Assembly (NCBI RefSeq): GCF_025602895.1
Contig: NW_026516227.1
Span: 248,001-312,000 of the forward strand
Direction: 5' to 3'
Source: Polychytrium aggregatum
Lineage: Eukaryota > Chytridiomycota > Chytridiomycetes > Polychytriales
Length of the DNA: 64,000 nt
A program made the translations under genes and the position numbers. Positions 1 through 12,400 of this stretch are shown piece by piece. A model generated the notes under the pieces. It worked only from the letters and a program-made list of their open reading frames with translations. It was not told the DNA's origin and did not search any database. The stretch's first letter is position 1; each line of letters starts with the position of its first letter.

Positions 1-1
1 A

Positions 2-961
2 ATACGGCTCAAAGTCAGCACCGTTTCTGTTTCTGCCACCTCTGCTGTCGTCTCGGCTGCGACGACGGCGTCAACTCGTGAGTATCTGCCACTGCGTACC
101 CTTCCTAGAGCGCACATCGATTGGCAAGCAGCGGTGCGACTGGCCGGGGTACCCCGCCAACATTGTTCCATGCGTGCTGACATTGGCATAGTCATTTCGG
201 CAGCCGGCAGCACTGTCGAGGTTGTGTCCAGACAGATGGTCAGCTCCGAGACCGAGACTGAGACCGAGACTGCATCACCTGACGATGGCCCGTCCGAGAT
301 GTACGCCAAAGCGGTCCTGAGCTTCATGGGGAAGCGATACGACGATGCCTTCCGCCTGTTTCTGCGAGTTTCCCGGCACGACCACCCGCGAGCCTTCTAC
401 TATCTTGGACTCTGCTTCCGGCACGGATACGGAACCGAGCCTGATCCCGAACGCGAGTTTATCAACTTCAAGCTCAGTGCCGAGCTCAACCATCCCGAAG
501 CGCAATGCTGCCTGGGCGAGTGCTACGAAAAGGGCCGCGGTACCGCCCGAGACCTCGTTGCCAGCTTCAACTGGTACCAAAAGGCGGCCGAGTCCGAGTC
601 TCTCCCAACCGTCCTCAATCTCGCCCGGGCGTATGAGCGCGGAATCGGAACGGAGCCGTCGGTACCGGAGGCGTACAAGATATACAAGAAGCTCGCGCAA
701 ACGGGGTACCCCGAGGGCGAATATAACCTTGGGCGTCTCCTGGCAGTCGGGGTGGCCTCCGACGGCAGCGATGCTGAGATCAAACCCGATCTCGTGGCTG
801 CCTTTGAGCTCTTCCGGAGAGCCGCAAGCAAAGGCCTGCCACAGGCACAGGCTAAGGTCCAGGATCTTTCCGCGCTGATGGGCATCTCTCCGCAGCCACA
901 GGACGAAGAAAGCGAGGAGGAAGACGAAAATACCGATGGATACTACGCCTTCTATAGCTGA
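2..961 (+). CDS. Sel1-repeat (TPR-like) protein, 5' partial
   Basis: Helical repeats of Sel1 type are visible: blocks such as GLCFRHGYGT, LGECYEKGRGT, LARAYERGIGT and LGRLLAVGV alternate with A-x(n)-Y/F-K-A helices (about 4-5 repeats over bases 300-860). The protein ends in an acidic tail (EESEEEDENTDG). Proteins of this family are adaptor scaffolds, for example in chitin synthase activation and ER-associated degradation; which role applies cannot be told. The frame is open from base 2 to the TGA at 959-961. In-frame ATGs lie at 170, 236 and 299. Bases 78-191 could be an in-frame 114-nt intron (donor GTGAGT, TGCTGAC branch-like site, TAG acceptor), so the real first exon probably lies beyond the left edge. 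The stop is certain; the start is not. Confidence 0.75.
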   Translation: MRLKVSTVSVSATSAVVSAATTASTREYLPLRTLPRAHIDWQAAVRLAGVPRQHCSMRADIGIVISAAGSTVEVVSRQMVSSETETETETASPDDGPSEMYAKAVLSFMGKRYDDAFRLFLRVSRHDHPRAFYYLGLCFRHGYGTEPDPEREFINFKLSAELNHPEAQCCLGECYEKGRGTARDLVASFNWYQKAAESESLPTVLNLARAYERGIGTEPSVPEAYKIYKKLAQTGYPEGEYNLGRLLAVGVASDGSDAEIKPDLVAAFELFRRAASKGLPQAQAKVQDLSALMGISPQPQDEESEEEDENTDGYYAFYS

Positions 962-1329
962 GGACGAGAGAACATGGATGGCTTGGCGAGTGTGTCTCCA
1001 ATACAGCCGTTCGAAACGAAACGGGACGGTGCCCATTGTATTCTTCCGTAGATCGGTCACCGGGCCTTCCCCTTCTCCCACGAGGCCCGGCGACAGAGCA
1101 CCAGAGTGCCCGAGAACGGCGGTGCTGGTCCTCGCTTGACACATCGCTGCACCCCGGAGTCGCACCCCAGAGCCGAGCAAGGCCCTCCATGGCGTGCCCG
1201 CCAGGGTCGCGCGCCACCAAACAAGCAGCCCGATGGCGGGTTCCCTGGTCTGCCACCGACTTCAGCGCCCATCGGACTGCAAACGGTGGCCGCAGCGAGC
1301 ACTCTCCTCGCCCCGATATTGCGCCCATC
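962..1329. other. Intergenic spacer between Sel1 gene and alpha-mannosidase
   Basis: 368 bases between two genes on the same strand. It would hold the 3' end of the Sel1 gene and the promoter of the mannosidase. I see no further gene; open frames here on both strands are GC-driven and lack recognisable content. Confidence 0.5.
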
Positions 1330-4300
1330 ATGCAGAAGGTAGATTCCCATCCAGCAGGGGCTCTAGTGCATTCAGTCTTGTGGAACTGACCGCCCGCCGC
1401 TCTGCAGCACCGCAACATCACCCTCGAGCGTCTCGATAAGTTTCTTCAGGAGGGCCAGTTTTCGGACGTCAACCTCCAGTCGGTTCTCTGGAAATACCGA
1501 GACGAGGGCAGCGTCAGCCTCTCTTACTATGGTAGGTGACAAAATGGCTGGACGAGCAGCGTTGATGGGCTGCTGGCCGGCTCGCTCTTGCTTCGGCCCA
1601 AACATCGGCAGAGTCGGCCGCATCCCCAGGATCTGCTCGGACGGAATCTCGATGCTGACCATTCAAGTATACTTGATCCACACGCAGCTGTGCCTGATCT
1701 CAAGCGCATGTAAGCATGGCTATTATTCCGGGAAAGCCAGATGATCACACCATATGAAAGCACGCTGAGTGCCGCAGAGATGCTGTCCACTGGATCAGAG
1801 CGGGTGCTTGAGCCGCGATGTTGGGCGATGTTAGGCGATGCTGGGAGCTTTGCCCGTCATACACTCATATCATACAACCGCCCGCTCGCCATCTTTGCCA
1901 TCAATGCAGTTCTTTTGACGAAGCGTCCAGAGCTGTATACACTCCCACAAGCGTCGGCCAGCGGCTGGGCCCGAGTATGTATTGAGCCGGCTCACCGAGC
2001 TGCTATTGCCGTGCTGTTCCCGTCTCGCGCGACCATCCCAATAACCTCTGTACGTCGCTCCAGGCTGGGCTACGTTCTGGTTCAAGGTATCTCCACTCCC
2101 GACAGCAGCATCAATATGGTACATTGGGGTATCGTGGCTTCTGCTAACTACGAGGCTTTGGCTCCACCGTAGATTCACATCCACCTCCCCAAAGAGCTCC
2201 ATGGAGAGGCTGTGCTCCTCTTGTTCGACCCCGAGTGCGAGGCCTTAATATGGTCAACCAAGGGCGAGCCTTTGCAGGGCATCACTGGTGGCGGGGGTGG
2301 TAACAGGCATGTCGACTATTTACTGACCTCCAACGCTCTCGGAGGGGAGGTGAGACACGCTTTGCTCTGCGAGGCTCGAAGCGAAGGGTATAGCACTCAA
2401 AGGACATCTGCTGATGCTGGCTTGAACCATGGTTGCGCAGAACTTTGACTTTTTTATCGAGGTTGCCTGCAACGGTCTCTTTGGCAACGGATCGGGTTTG
2501 TATCAGTGGTGTACTCTGAGTGCTCGCTGGAGGTTGGGTTGGTTGTTGCTGAGCACTAACAATTGCATCATCAAATGCCCCCTCCCCGCATGGTTTCGGC
2601 CTCCAGACGGCATGATCAACGCCCCAGCTCCCAACAGGTAAATATCGAGCAGACCTGCCCGCTGAAGGTGCATCCGGGGGCTGCTCCGACACAAATCCGT
2701 GCCCATTGTTCCGCAGATATTACAGACTGGTCAAGGCCGAGGTCGCGGTGCCAAACACTATCGCACAGGCACTGCTGATCGACATGCAGATCATCAAGGA
2801 TATGGCCCGATACCTTCCGGAGAACTCGCAGGCGGCGGCAGACGCGTTGTATACCGCCAACCAAATTGTCAACGCCGTTCGGCCTGATGTTCCAAGGTAT
2901 CTGGATTGCATCGTCTCGAGCACTGTTCAGACGTGCTCTTGTCTAACCCCATCGACAGCACTCTGGCCAAGGGAAAAGAAATCGCGGATGCCTTTTTCGA
3001 AAAGCGGAAGAGAGCAGAGTCATTCAATGACCATGTCGTTACCGCAGTTGGGCACTGGTACGCAGGCATCTCCACTTTGACCTTGAGATGGGATTCAAGC
3101 TGCTCACCTTTAGAGCCTAATTCAGCACTTTATCAGCCACATTGATACAGCTTGGCTTTGGACCTATGACGAAACCAAGCGCAAGGCCGCCCGAAGCTGG
3201 TCAACCCAGGTCAGTGGAACCGACAGACCTTCGCGGCTGTGTGAGCGACGTACTTGCTTGACATCTCTGAATCGCCATCTGCCTCTGCATGATTGTCCGG
3301 GATGCATGCGTGTAGTCTTGATATTGATTGTGCCCCCCCCCCCGCATCTATAACTCGACGCCCACACACACACATTGTCGAACAGTGCACGTACGTGACT
3401 ACGTCGATGGCTCCAAAACAGGTGAAGTAGCGATCGTTGCTATCCTTGGTTATGCCTACTCATCCGCATCCCCCATATCTTGGATTTTGTGACTCGACAG
3501 TCTCATGGACCAGTATCCAGAGCACAAGTTTGCTTGCTCGGTGAGTGGCCGCGGGGCAACTGCAATTGTTCGTGATAAAACTCGCGGCGGGGGGAGAATC
3601 TGGGCTATCGACTCTGAAGTAGGCACGGTCTGTACAGCCAAAAATAACCTTCCGCGGATTTTTCACGGTTGCAAAAATTGCAACAGCAAGCGCAACAACT
3701 CGAGTGGGTGGAGCATATCTATCCAGCCTTGTTTGAGAGGATCCAAGCCAATGCTCGTCTTGGGAAGTTTATCCCGATCGGAGGTAGGTGTAGCTCGATG
3801 GACGATGGACGCTCTGCATCAAAGTGGCTTTGAACTAACACTCGATGCGGCTTGATGCTCTGCAGGTGTAAGTGAATCAAATGAGTCGTTTGATTCAACT
3901 TGTGCATTCGGCAATTCACACACGTGCTTTTCTCGCTGATACGTTCTGATCGTCAAGACCTGGGTCGAGATGGATTGCAACATTCCCTCTGGCGAAGCAA
4001 TGTGCCGCCAATTCCTCTATGGGTATGCTAGCGCTGCTGTCTTTCATGTGCCATCGAACCCGACTCCTCGACAGTGCGCTAACGTGCATGCGGCAACCAG
4101 ACAGCGCTTCCTGGAGAAAACGTTTGGCAAAAGAAGCACAGTCTTTTGGCTTCCAGGTAGGCCCTATCCCATGAATCATGCTGGCATCATGGCCCAGATG
4201 TCTTTCCAGGCACACTTATTGACTTTAACTCCACCAAATAGATACCTTTGGCTATGTAGGTGTCCAGGGAAATAGAGCTCCGGTTTCAGAAGCAAATGGG

Positions 4301-7300
4301 TGGATATGTTCATCATCCAAATCGCGATGCTCACTCTCTGCTCAACGGTTTCTACAACTCGGGTTCTCTGACAGTCTGCACAGGCAAGTTTCATTGCAAG
4401 TGGAACAGCCCGCATGGCTAATATATTTATCAAGTATTTTTGACTCGCAATTCCGGTTGCAGCTTCCTCAAATCGTCAAGGAATCAGGTGCGCGCTTTGT
4501 GATAGCCCGATGAGATCGACATCCCTTATCCGAGCTTAGGTCGGAGCTGACTTTGATATTTGCTGCAGGACTGTCGTATTTTTTCACCCAAAAGCTCAGC
4601 TGGAACAACATCAACAGGTATGGTGGGATGCTGCATCGTCCTTGCCTCCGTACTACTCGCTACCGGTGGTGACTGATGTTACAATCATGGCAGGTTCCCA
4701 CACACAACGTTCTGGTGGAAGGGGTATGCAGTTGGCCCATGCCATGCACAATCGGACGGGCATCCAGCTGCAACTGAATCCAATACGCATGTGAATGGCG
4801 GCCGCGGCTTGCATTTCTAACCGCTTTGCTATCGATAGTCTGGATGGCACGAGCGTCTTGACTCATTTCTCACCCGCGGACACATACAATGCGCAAGCGA
4901 CGGTTAATGAAATCCAGATGAGGTGAGTATATGTGTTGCCGACCAGTAAGGCAGGCCAAATCTGCACGCCATCTGACCCGCAATACTGCTTTCTTCAGCG
5001 TTACCAACAACAAGGATCGATCCTACAGCGACAAGAGTCTTCTGCTGTTTGGCAACGGGGACGGAGGAGGTACGTACAACAAGCACAGGGATGGAATAGA
5101 CTGGGTCGCATTTTGACACGAACACCATCAAACCAGGCGGCCCGCTCCCACAAATGTTGGAGCGCCTTCGACGAATGAGAAACATCGAGGGCCTGCCCGC
5201 CCGCGTCGAGATTGGTGATCCGACGGCGTTTTACCAGCAGCTCGAGCAAACAAGCAGAGACTTGGTCGTGTGGCATGGAGAGCTGGTAGGTGGCAAGAGG
5301 CTGTGGAGCGATACATATGCGTCTATCCAGTCGATCCACTGAAGCTATATTGAACGGGATCTGCGTGTTTATCCATAGTATTTCGAGTTGCACCGCGGCA
5401 CGGTAAGCAGAATATCAGTCGTTGCTGTGGATCGTGGGTCATGGCTACGCTGTAGATATGCGCCACGATTATGCTGCGGATCTGCTTCCTCCTGCCAAGC
5501 TCCGCAGCTCTGACCGAGTCTGTACAATCAAACAGTACACCTCTCAAGCGCACATTAAGAAATACAACCGCGCCTCAGAGCTACTGATGAAGAATGTCGA
5601 TATGCTGTCAGCTCTGTGCGCCATATTATCTGTTCCAAACTTTGTGTAGGTGTCAATCAATATTGAGCTCATCCAGTCACTGATCGCCTCATCATTGTAG
5701 CCGGAATCATGGCTATCATACACGCTACTACTCACTGTCAAACTGCTTCTATAGTCACCCGAAGGAGTCCATCGACAAGCTCTGGAAGAATTTGCTTCTG
5801 TACGTGATGCAGTAGTTCCGATGCCCTGTTAACCGCCGCCACTGGTTTGAAGCTGCTCGTGCTTGGAGACATGGATGCACATGGCCTGTCTTGATGGAGA
5901 ATGTGCACTCTCACGGCAAAGAGACCAATCACCGGCGAACGGTGCTTCTGTATCTGGTCGACCCTCTTGCCGAACGATCAAGAAACGGCGGCAGCACAGC
6001 CAATGACGATGTTTATTTATGCAATCCCTCCCCCACACATACGCATACTCTCACAGAAACCAGTTCCATGACGTCTTGGTACGTGCGACGACATTCCTAG
6101 CTCTCCCATCTCTGATCGTACCTCGATTCCCGTGCATATCGCTTTAACAGTGCTAGCTATGCTCGTTGCCTCGCATGCGCATGCGCCATGAACAGCCTGG
6201 ATCCTCCATTGAGTTGGCCAATGTCGATGCACGAGAGGTAATCTGTCGATACTCTTCCAAAGGTTGTCTTGCCACAGCATCGTGGGCAACACCAGCTCGC
6301 TTGATATTAATGCACGGGAGCAAGAATACTTATCCGATGATCTAAATCTTTTAGATCTACAAAGACCTTGTCCAGGACGCAGAGAAGCTTGCCAAAGAGC
6401 TCTTCGATAAACTCGCCGACCATCTTTGCGACAACGCTGGCGGCGAGCCTGTGCTCATTGTACTGAACCCGACGCCGTGGCCCAGAAAAACGTCAGTGGT
6501 CTTCATCAACGAACTATCTGCTCCAGACTCATGGTTGCGCATCGCTGCTAATACCGACTGGATCCAAAGTTCGTTTGTATCTGTTGGAAGCGACTTGGAG
6601 TGTCGAGACATGGACAAGTATATGGGCGAGGGCCACGGCTCGGTTCTTCAGAAATCTGCAGCTGGAGGCTACACTGTCTTTGTCGAAGAGATCGGCGGCT
6701 ACAGCATCAAAGCCGTACCACTCAAGTCCCTCACGAAGATGGACGAGATCAAGGGTGAGGACATCTATTGTCAGGCGGTGCCGAGCAGGGCCACAGCGGC
6801 TTAATTGGCCACCGAGCTGACGCAAGCATCCATCATATTAGTCATGCGCGAGACTACCGGATATCTGGTCGATAATGGAGAAATCAGAGTGGTTTTTGAT
6901 CACCACGGAAGAATCACGAGCTTGGTTGATCTTGAGACCAGGCAAGTGGACAATGTCGTTGCTTGAAGAGGCAATACCACCGCTGGACGCGGCAAGCTCC
7001 AAAGCTGAATACGCTGACATGCTTGTATTAACATGGATGTGCTGGCGCAAATGAACCGGGAATCGTGCCGTTGCAGCCGCGAGGCCATCTTGCCGGGTGC
7101 CCGAGCCAACGTGTTCCGAATCTACGAAGATATCCCCTTGTTCTGGGATGCCTGGGATGTAAGTTTTCTGTTGGTGTTCATATCTCGACCGAGGCCCTGC
7201 TTGCATGCTCATAGGGGAATTGCAGATGCTAAAAGAGTCAAAACAGGTTGAAATCTATCATCTCGAAAAGGGATGGGACGCTGGTGTTGGTCAACTCGAG

Positions 7301-8686
7301 CTCGAAGAGGTCGGCTTTCTCCGTGTGGTGCTCAAGGTGGTTCATCCGCTCAGCCAGCACAGCAGCCTGGTGCAGCGAATTATTGTCAACGCCGGTAGCA
7401 AGCAGATCGAGTTTGAGAATAAGGTCGACTGGCACGAAAATCGCAAAATGCTGGCAAGTATCGTCCACGATATGGCGCGAAAGAAGCGTAGAGCTTCTGT
7501 CTCTGCCCGCACGAGCAAGTCCTGTGCCGGACATATCTTCAGCCAGCGGCGATGTCGCTATGCTCACTGTTCAATGCACACTATCGGATGGCCGCAGAAA
7601 GTGGAGTTCCAAGTCAACGTCAGCTGTGATTACGCCACCTACGAAACGCAGTTTGGATTCGTTCAGAGACCAACCCACTACAACAACAGTTGGGATATGG
7701 CCAAGTTTGAAGTCTGCGGACACAAGTTTGTGGACTACTCGGAATATGGCTTTGGTGTCTCCTTGCTGAACGACAGGTTGGTTGTTTCGTGAAATGCGGG
7801 AAGATGGAATGGAGGTATAGAGTCCAGTGTGTCTCTTGGCACGCATCCCAGGATCTGACCTGAACATCATTTGCTTGACCAGCAAATATGGCTTCTCGGT
7901 CCACGAAAACACCATGCGCATGAGCTTGCTCCGCGCCCCCAAGGTAAGGACAGCCTGATACAGCCTACTGTACTCTCGGCGCCATGAGTTTCATGCTCAC
8001 GCGGCTCCCCCCCCCACAGGCACCTGATGAACACTGCGACATGGGTAAGCATCATCTCCCTGGCACCGGACATAACTATCGCAACTGCGATTCCATATTG
8101 AGCCAACATAACACTCTTCACTGTAGGCGAGCACACGTTCCGCTATGCACTGTACCCGCACGCCGGAACCTTCTACGAGTCTGATGTAGTTCAAGCTGGC
8201 TACGAATTCAACGTTCCCCTGATTGCAAGGTAACACTGCGTTGTTGTGGCGGTGTTTGTATAGCCCTGGCTAAGCAAGCGCCTTGTCCTTGTAGACCAAG
8301 CCAGAGCACCCTCAGCTCCGGTATGATGCAGTTCTTCCGAGTTGCGCAATCCAATGTTGTTCTGGATACGATCAAGGTCCCCGAAGAGAGCCACGGCAAG
8401 GAGGCAGTTCTTCGGTTTTACGAAAGCAAAGGTGGACGAGGGAGGGTGGAGGTACAGAGGTAAGCGCAATTACGAGCGCAATTACGAGCACAAAGCACGC
8501 TCGTTAACGCAATCTCAGGCGCTAATTGATCCGGTGGCTTGCCATACCAGTGCACTCCCTATCCGTGGCGCGCAGCTGTGCAATGTCTTGGAGGAGCGCA
8601 AAGGAGACATTGAGCATAGCCAGACTTCATTTTCGTTCGAAGTTCTTCCTTTCAAAATCATCACCATTCGACTCAGTTTTGAGTAG
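1330..8686 (+). CDS. AMS1: Alpha-mannosidase, glycoside hydrolase family 38 (vacuolar/cytosolic AMS1/MAN2C1 type), about 20 exons
   Basis: Predicted to hydrolyse alpha-mannose residues from free oligosaccharides; yeast Ams1 acts in the vacuole and human MAN2C1 in the cytosol. The start is a 9-base exon (ATG CAG AAG, 1330-1338) followed by an intron 1339-1407. The next exon opens [13 protein letters not shown], the family N terminus. Further landmarks in order: PGWATFWFK (about 2055-2085), [12 protein letters not shown] (about 2457), the zinc/active-site block [12 protein letters not shown] (about 3138-3175), the nucleophile segment FWLP/DTFGY split over a tiny exon near 4235-4255, LPQIVKESG (about 4462), [10 protein letters not shown] (about 4693), [12 protein letters not shown] (about 6457), then the C-terminal beta domains ending IITIRLSFE and TAG at 8684-8686. 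Introns are 60-150 nt, apart from longer ones near 1531-2040. Exon borders between 1531 and 2050 and near 5700-6350 are not fully resolved. No signal peptide is seen, consistent with the family. Confidence 0.88.
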
Positions 8687-9410
8687 ACTGGACAAACCGC
8701 GGTATTGAATTGACTTGCTACAGCATTATATTGTGGGGCAACAGTGATCGATTCCCGTTTCGAGCCATACTGCCGGCTGTCTCTCTAGCATTCAGAATAG
8801 CCCATGCATCCCCTCGAATACACCGCACCGCGTCTCCGATGAAAATAGCACGTACATGTGTCTGGATAATCCAGCTGATAATGGAAAGGCGAATTGGCAT
8901 TCTGATATTGGATCAGCACCACCAGTCCCGTCGCTGAATCACGATCGCATTCACAGAAGGCTGTGTATACCGCAAGCTCAGAACGAAGCAGAGCAGTGTC
9001 GTACGAAACATGGTTTCTCGGGGTCAAGAGCGTTAGAGACTCGATGTTGATCTCTTCCTCTTCCCCTGTCTCCATGAGGCCTTCCACGTGGCAGTCGCAA
9101 GTCAGTCTCTTGGAACGCTGTTTGGCCATGGTGGACGGATGTGTATTCGGGGCCCAGGAGGCAGAATACAAGATAGTGTCCCGTTCATTTAGATGGGCTG
9201 CAAACCAGATTGGCACATAGCCGCCGATCACCTCGCATTGGGATCGATCCTGGTGGCTGTATTTGAATGATATCTTGGGAATGATTAGGCGATTAATGGA
9301 AGGTGGGAATTCATGGGCGAGCTCCAATAGAAATGAGACCAAGTTGCACAAAATGTTTCCAAAACGTCGCAAATGCAGTTGCGGGGGAGGGGAGAACGCG
9401 ATCAGATTGA
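8687..9410. other. Convergent intergenic spacer (3' ends of AMS1 and the giant ankyrin/coiled-coil gene)
   Basis: About 720 bases of lower-GC DNA between two converging genes. The minus strand has a 209-codon open frame (8785-9414), but it has no recognisable domain, begins within the last codons of the giant gene and is most simply 3' untranslated sequence. Confidence 0.45.
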
Positions 9411-12400
9411 TCAAGCGGATCGAAAAAGAGACAGAGATTCTTGGAGGGCATTCCGCCGGGAAGGGAGTTGATTGGACATCCGGCCACTGAGGGTCATGAG
9501 GTCTTGTTCAAGAGCTTTTACATTTTCGGTAAGCTGCTCAATCAAATCATCGCGATGATTTACTTCGATAGCCATATCGCGACGAAGAGCTTTGGTTTCT
9601 TCCATCGAGTGAATGAGATCCCATTTTGTACTAAGGAGTTCGGTTTGGCTTTGCTGGAGCTCCACCTCACGGCTAGTATGGCCATTGATCGTTCGCTCGA
9701 GGTCGCGGATGTAGGCGCATTTGTTGCCAATATCATTGATAAGGGACGCGATTCTGTCGTCTTTTTCGAAACAACTTCGCTGCAGGTCACCGACACATTC
9801 ATCGAGGACAATACATCGCTCCGAGTGGAACTCGTATTGGGAATGGACATCCTCGAACTTTTCTTCAAGGAGTTGATACTGGTGCTGGAGCTCATCGAAT
9901 TTGGCTTGAAGACGACCGATAATCGATGATGACTGAGAGAGTTTGTCGTTGAGGGAAGTGACTTCTTGACTTTGGGTCTCGAGTGCTTCTGTGGCAAGTC
10001 GGAGGTTTGACTGTGCAGCCAGCAGAAGCTGTTCTCGAGAATCTAGTGATTGTCGTAGATGGGAGAGGATATCTTCGAGCTGACCCTTGTGGCTGTTGGA
10101 TCCATCGAGCCAGGATTGCAGCTCGTTGATCCGGTGGTTGGCTGATTCGAGCTGGCTGTTCTTGTCATTCAACTCGTGCTGGACATTCTTGAGTTGCTCT
10201 TCCAGTTGACCCTTGTGGCTGTTGGATCCATCAAGCCAGGATTGCAACTCGTTGATCCGGTGGTTGGCTGATTCGAGCTGGCTGTTCTTATCATTCAACT
10301 CGTGCTGGACATTCTTGAGTTGCTCTTCCAGTTGACCCTTGTGGCTGTTGGATCCATCGAGCCAGGATTGCAGCTCGTTGATTCTGTGGTTGGCTGATTC
10401 GAGCTGGCCATTCTTATCATTCAACTCGTGCTGGACATTCTTGAGTTGCTCTTCCAGTTGACCCTTGTGGCTGTTGGATCCATCGAGCCAGGATTGCAGC
10501 TCGTTGATTCTGTGGTTGGCTGATTCGAGCTGGCTGTTCTTGTCATTCAACTCGTGCTGGACATTCTTGAGTTGCTCTTCCAGTTGACCCTTGTGGCTGT
10601 TGGATCCATCGAGCCAGGATTGCAGCTCGTTGATCCGATGGTTGGCTGATTCGAGCTGGCTGTTCTTATCATTCAACTCGTGCTGGACATTCTTGAGTTG
10701 CTCTTCCAGTTGACCCTTGTGGCTGTTGGATCCATCGAGCCAGGATTGCAGCTCGTTGATCCGATGGTTGGCTGATTCGAGCTGGCTGTTCTTGTCATTC
10801 AACTCGTGCTGGACATTCTTGAGTTGCTCTTCCAGTTGACCCTTGTGGCTGTTGGATCCATCGAGCCAGGATTGCAGCTCGTTGATCCGATGGTTGGCTG
10901 ATTCGAGCTGGCTGTTCTTGTCATTCAACTCGTGCTGGACATTCTTGAGTTGCTCTTCCAGTTGACCCTTGTGGCTGTTGGATCCATCAAGCCAGGATTG
11001 CAACTCGTTGATCCGGTGGTTGGCTGATTCGAGCTGGCTGTTCTTATCATTCAACTCGTGCTGGACATTCTTGAGTTGTTCTTCCAGTTGACCCTTGTGG
11101 CTGTTGGATCCATCGAGCCAGGATTGCAGCTCGTTGATTCTGTGGTTGGCTGTTTCGAGCTGGCTGTTCTTGTCATTCAACTCGTGCTGGACATTCTTGA
11201 GTTGCTCTTCCAGTTGACCCTTGTGGCTGTTGGATCCATCGAGCCAGGATTGCAGCTCGTTGATCCGATGGTTGGCTGATTCGAGCTGGCTGTTCTTGTC
11301 ATTCAACTCGTGCTGGACATTCTTGAGTTGCTCTTCCAGTTGACCCTTGTGGCTGTTGGATCCATCGAGCCAGGATTGCAGCTCGTTGATTCTGTGGTTG
11401 GCTGATTCGAGCTGGCCATTCTTATCATTCAACTCGTGCTGGACATTCTTGAGTTGTTCTTCCAGTTGACCCTTGTGGCTGTTGGATCCATCGAGCCAGG
11501 ATTGCAGCTCGTTGATTCTGTGGTTGGCTGTTTCGAGCTGGCTGTTCTTGTCATTCAACTCGTGCTGGACATTCTTGAGTTGTTCTTCCAGTTGACCCTT
11601 GTGGCTGTTGGATCCATCGAGCCAGGATTGCAGCTCGTTGATCCGGTGGTTGGCTGCCTCGAGCTGGCTGTTCTTATCATTCAACTCGTGCTGGACATTC
11701 TTGAGTTGCTCTTCCAGTTGACCCTTGTGGCTGTTGGATCCATCGAGCCAGGATTGCAGCTCGTTGATCCGATGGTTGGCTGATTCGAGCTGGCTGTTCT
11801 TGTCATTCAACTCGTGCTGGACATTCTTGAGTTGCTCTTCCAGTTGACCCTTGTGGCTGTTGGATCCATCAAGCCAGGATTGCAACTCGTTGATCCGGTG
11901 GTTGGCTGATTCGAGCTGGCTGTTCTTATCATTCAACTCGTGCTGGACATTCTTGAGTTGTTCTTCCAGTTGACCCTTGTGGCTGTTGGATCCATCGAGC
12001 CAGGATTGCAGCTCGTTGATCCGGTGGTTGGCTGCCTCGAGCTGGCTGTTCTTATCATTCAACTCGTGCTGGACATTCTTGAGTTGCTCTTCCAGTTGAC
12101 CCTTGTGGCTGTTGGATCCATCGAGCCAGGATTGCAGCTCGTTGATCCGATGGTTGGCTGATTCGAGCTGGCTGTTCTTGTCATTCAACTCGTGCTGGAC
12201 ATTCTTGAGTTGCTCTTCCAGTTGACCCTTGTGGCTGTTGGATCCATCGAGCCAGGATTGCAGCTCGTTGATTCTGTGGTTGGCTGATTCGAGCTGGCCA
12301 TTCTTATCATTCAACTCGTGCTGGACATTCTTGAGTTGTTCTTCCAGTTGACCCTTGTGGCTGTTGGATCCATCGAGCCAGGATTGCAGCTCGTTGATTC

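Noticed and set aside
275-1421. Minus-strand open frames opposite the Sel1 gene (up to 301 codons)
   Set aside because: Antisense shadows of a GC-rich coding region; no domains and the plus strand has clear Sel1 repeats.
8785-9414. 209-codon minus-strand frame after the giant gene
   Set aside because: No recognisable domain, no join to the coiled-coil exon (which ends with its own stop at 9411), position fits a 3' untranslated region.
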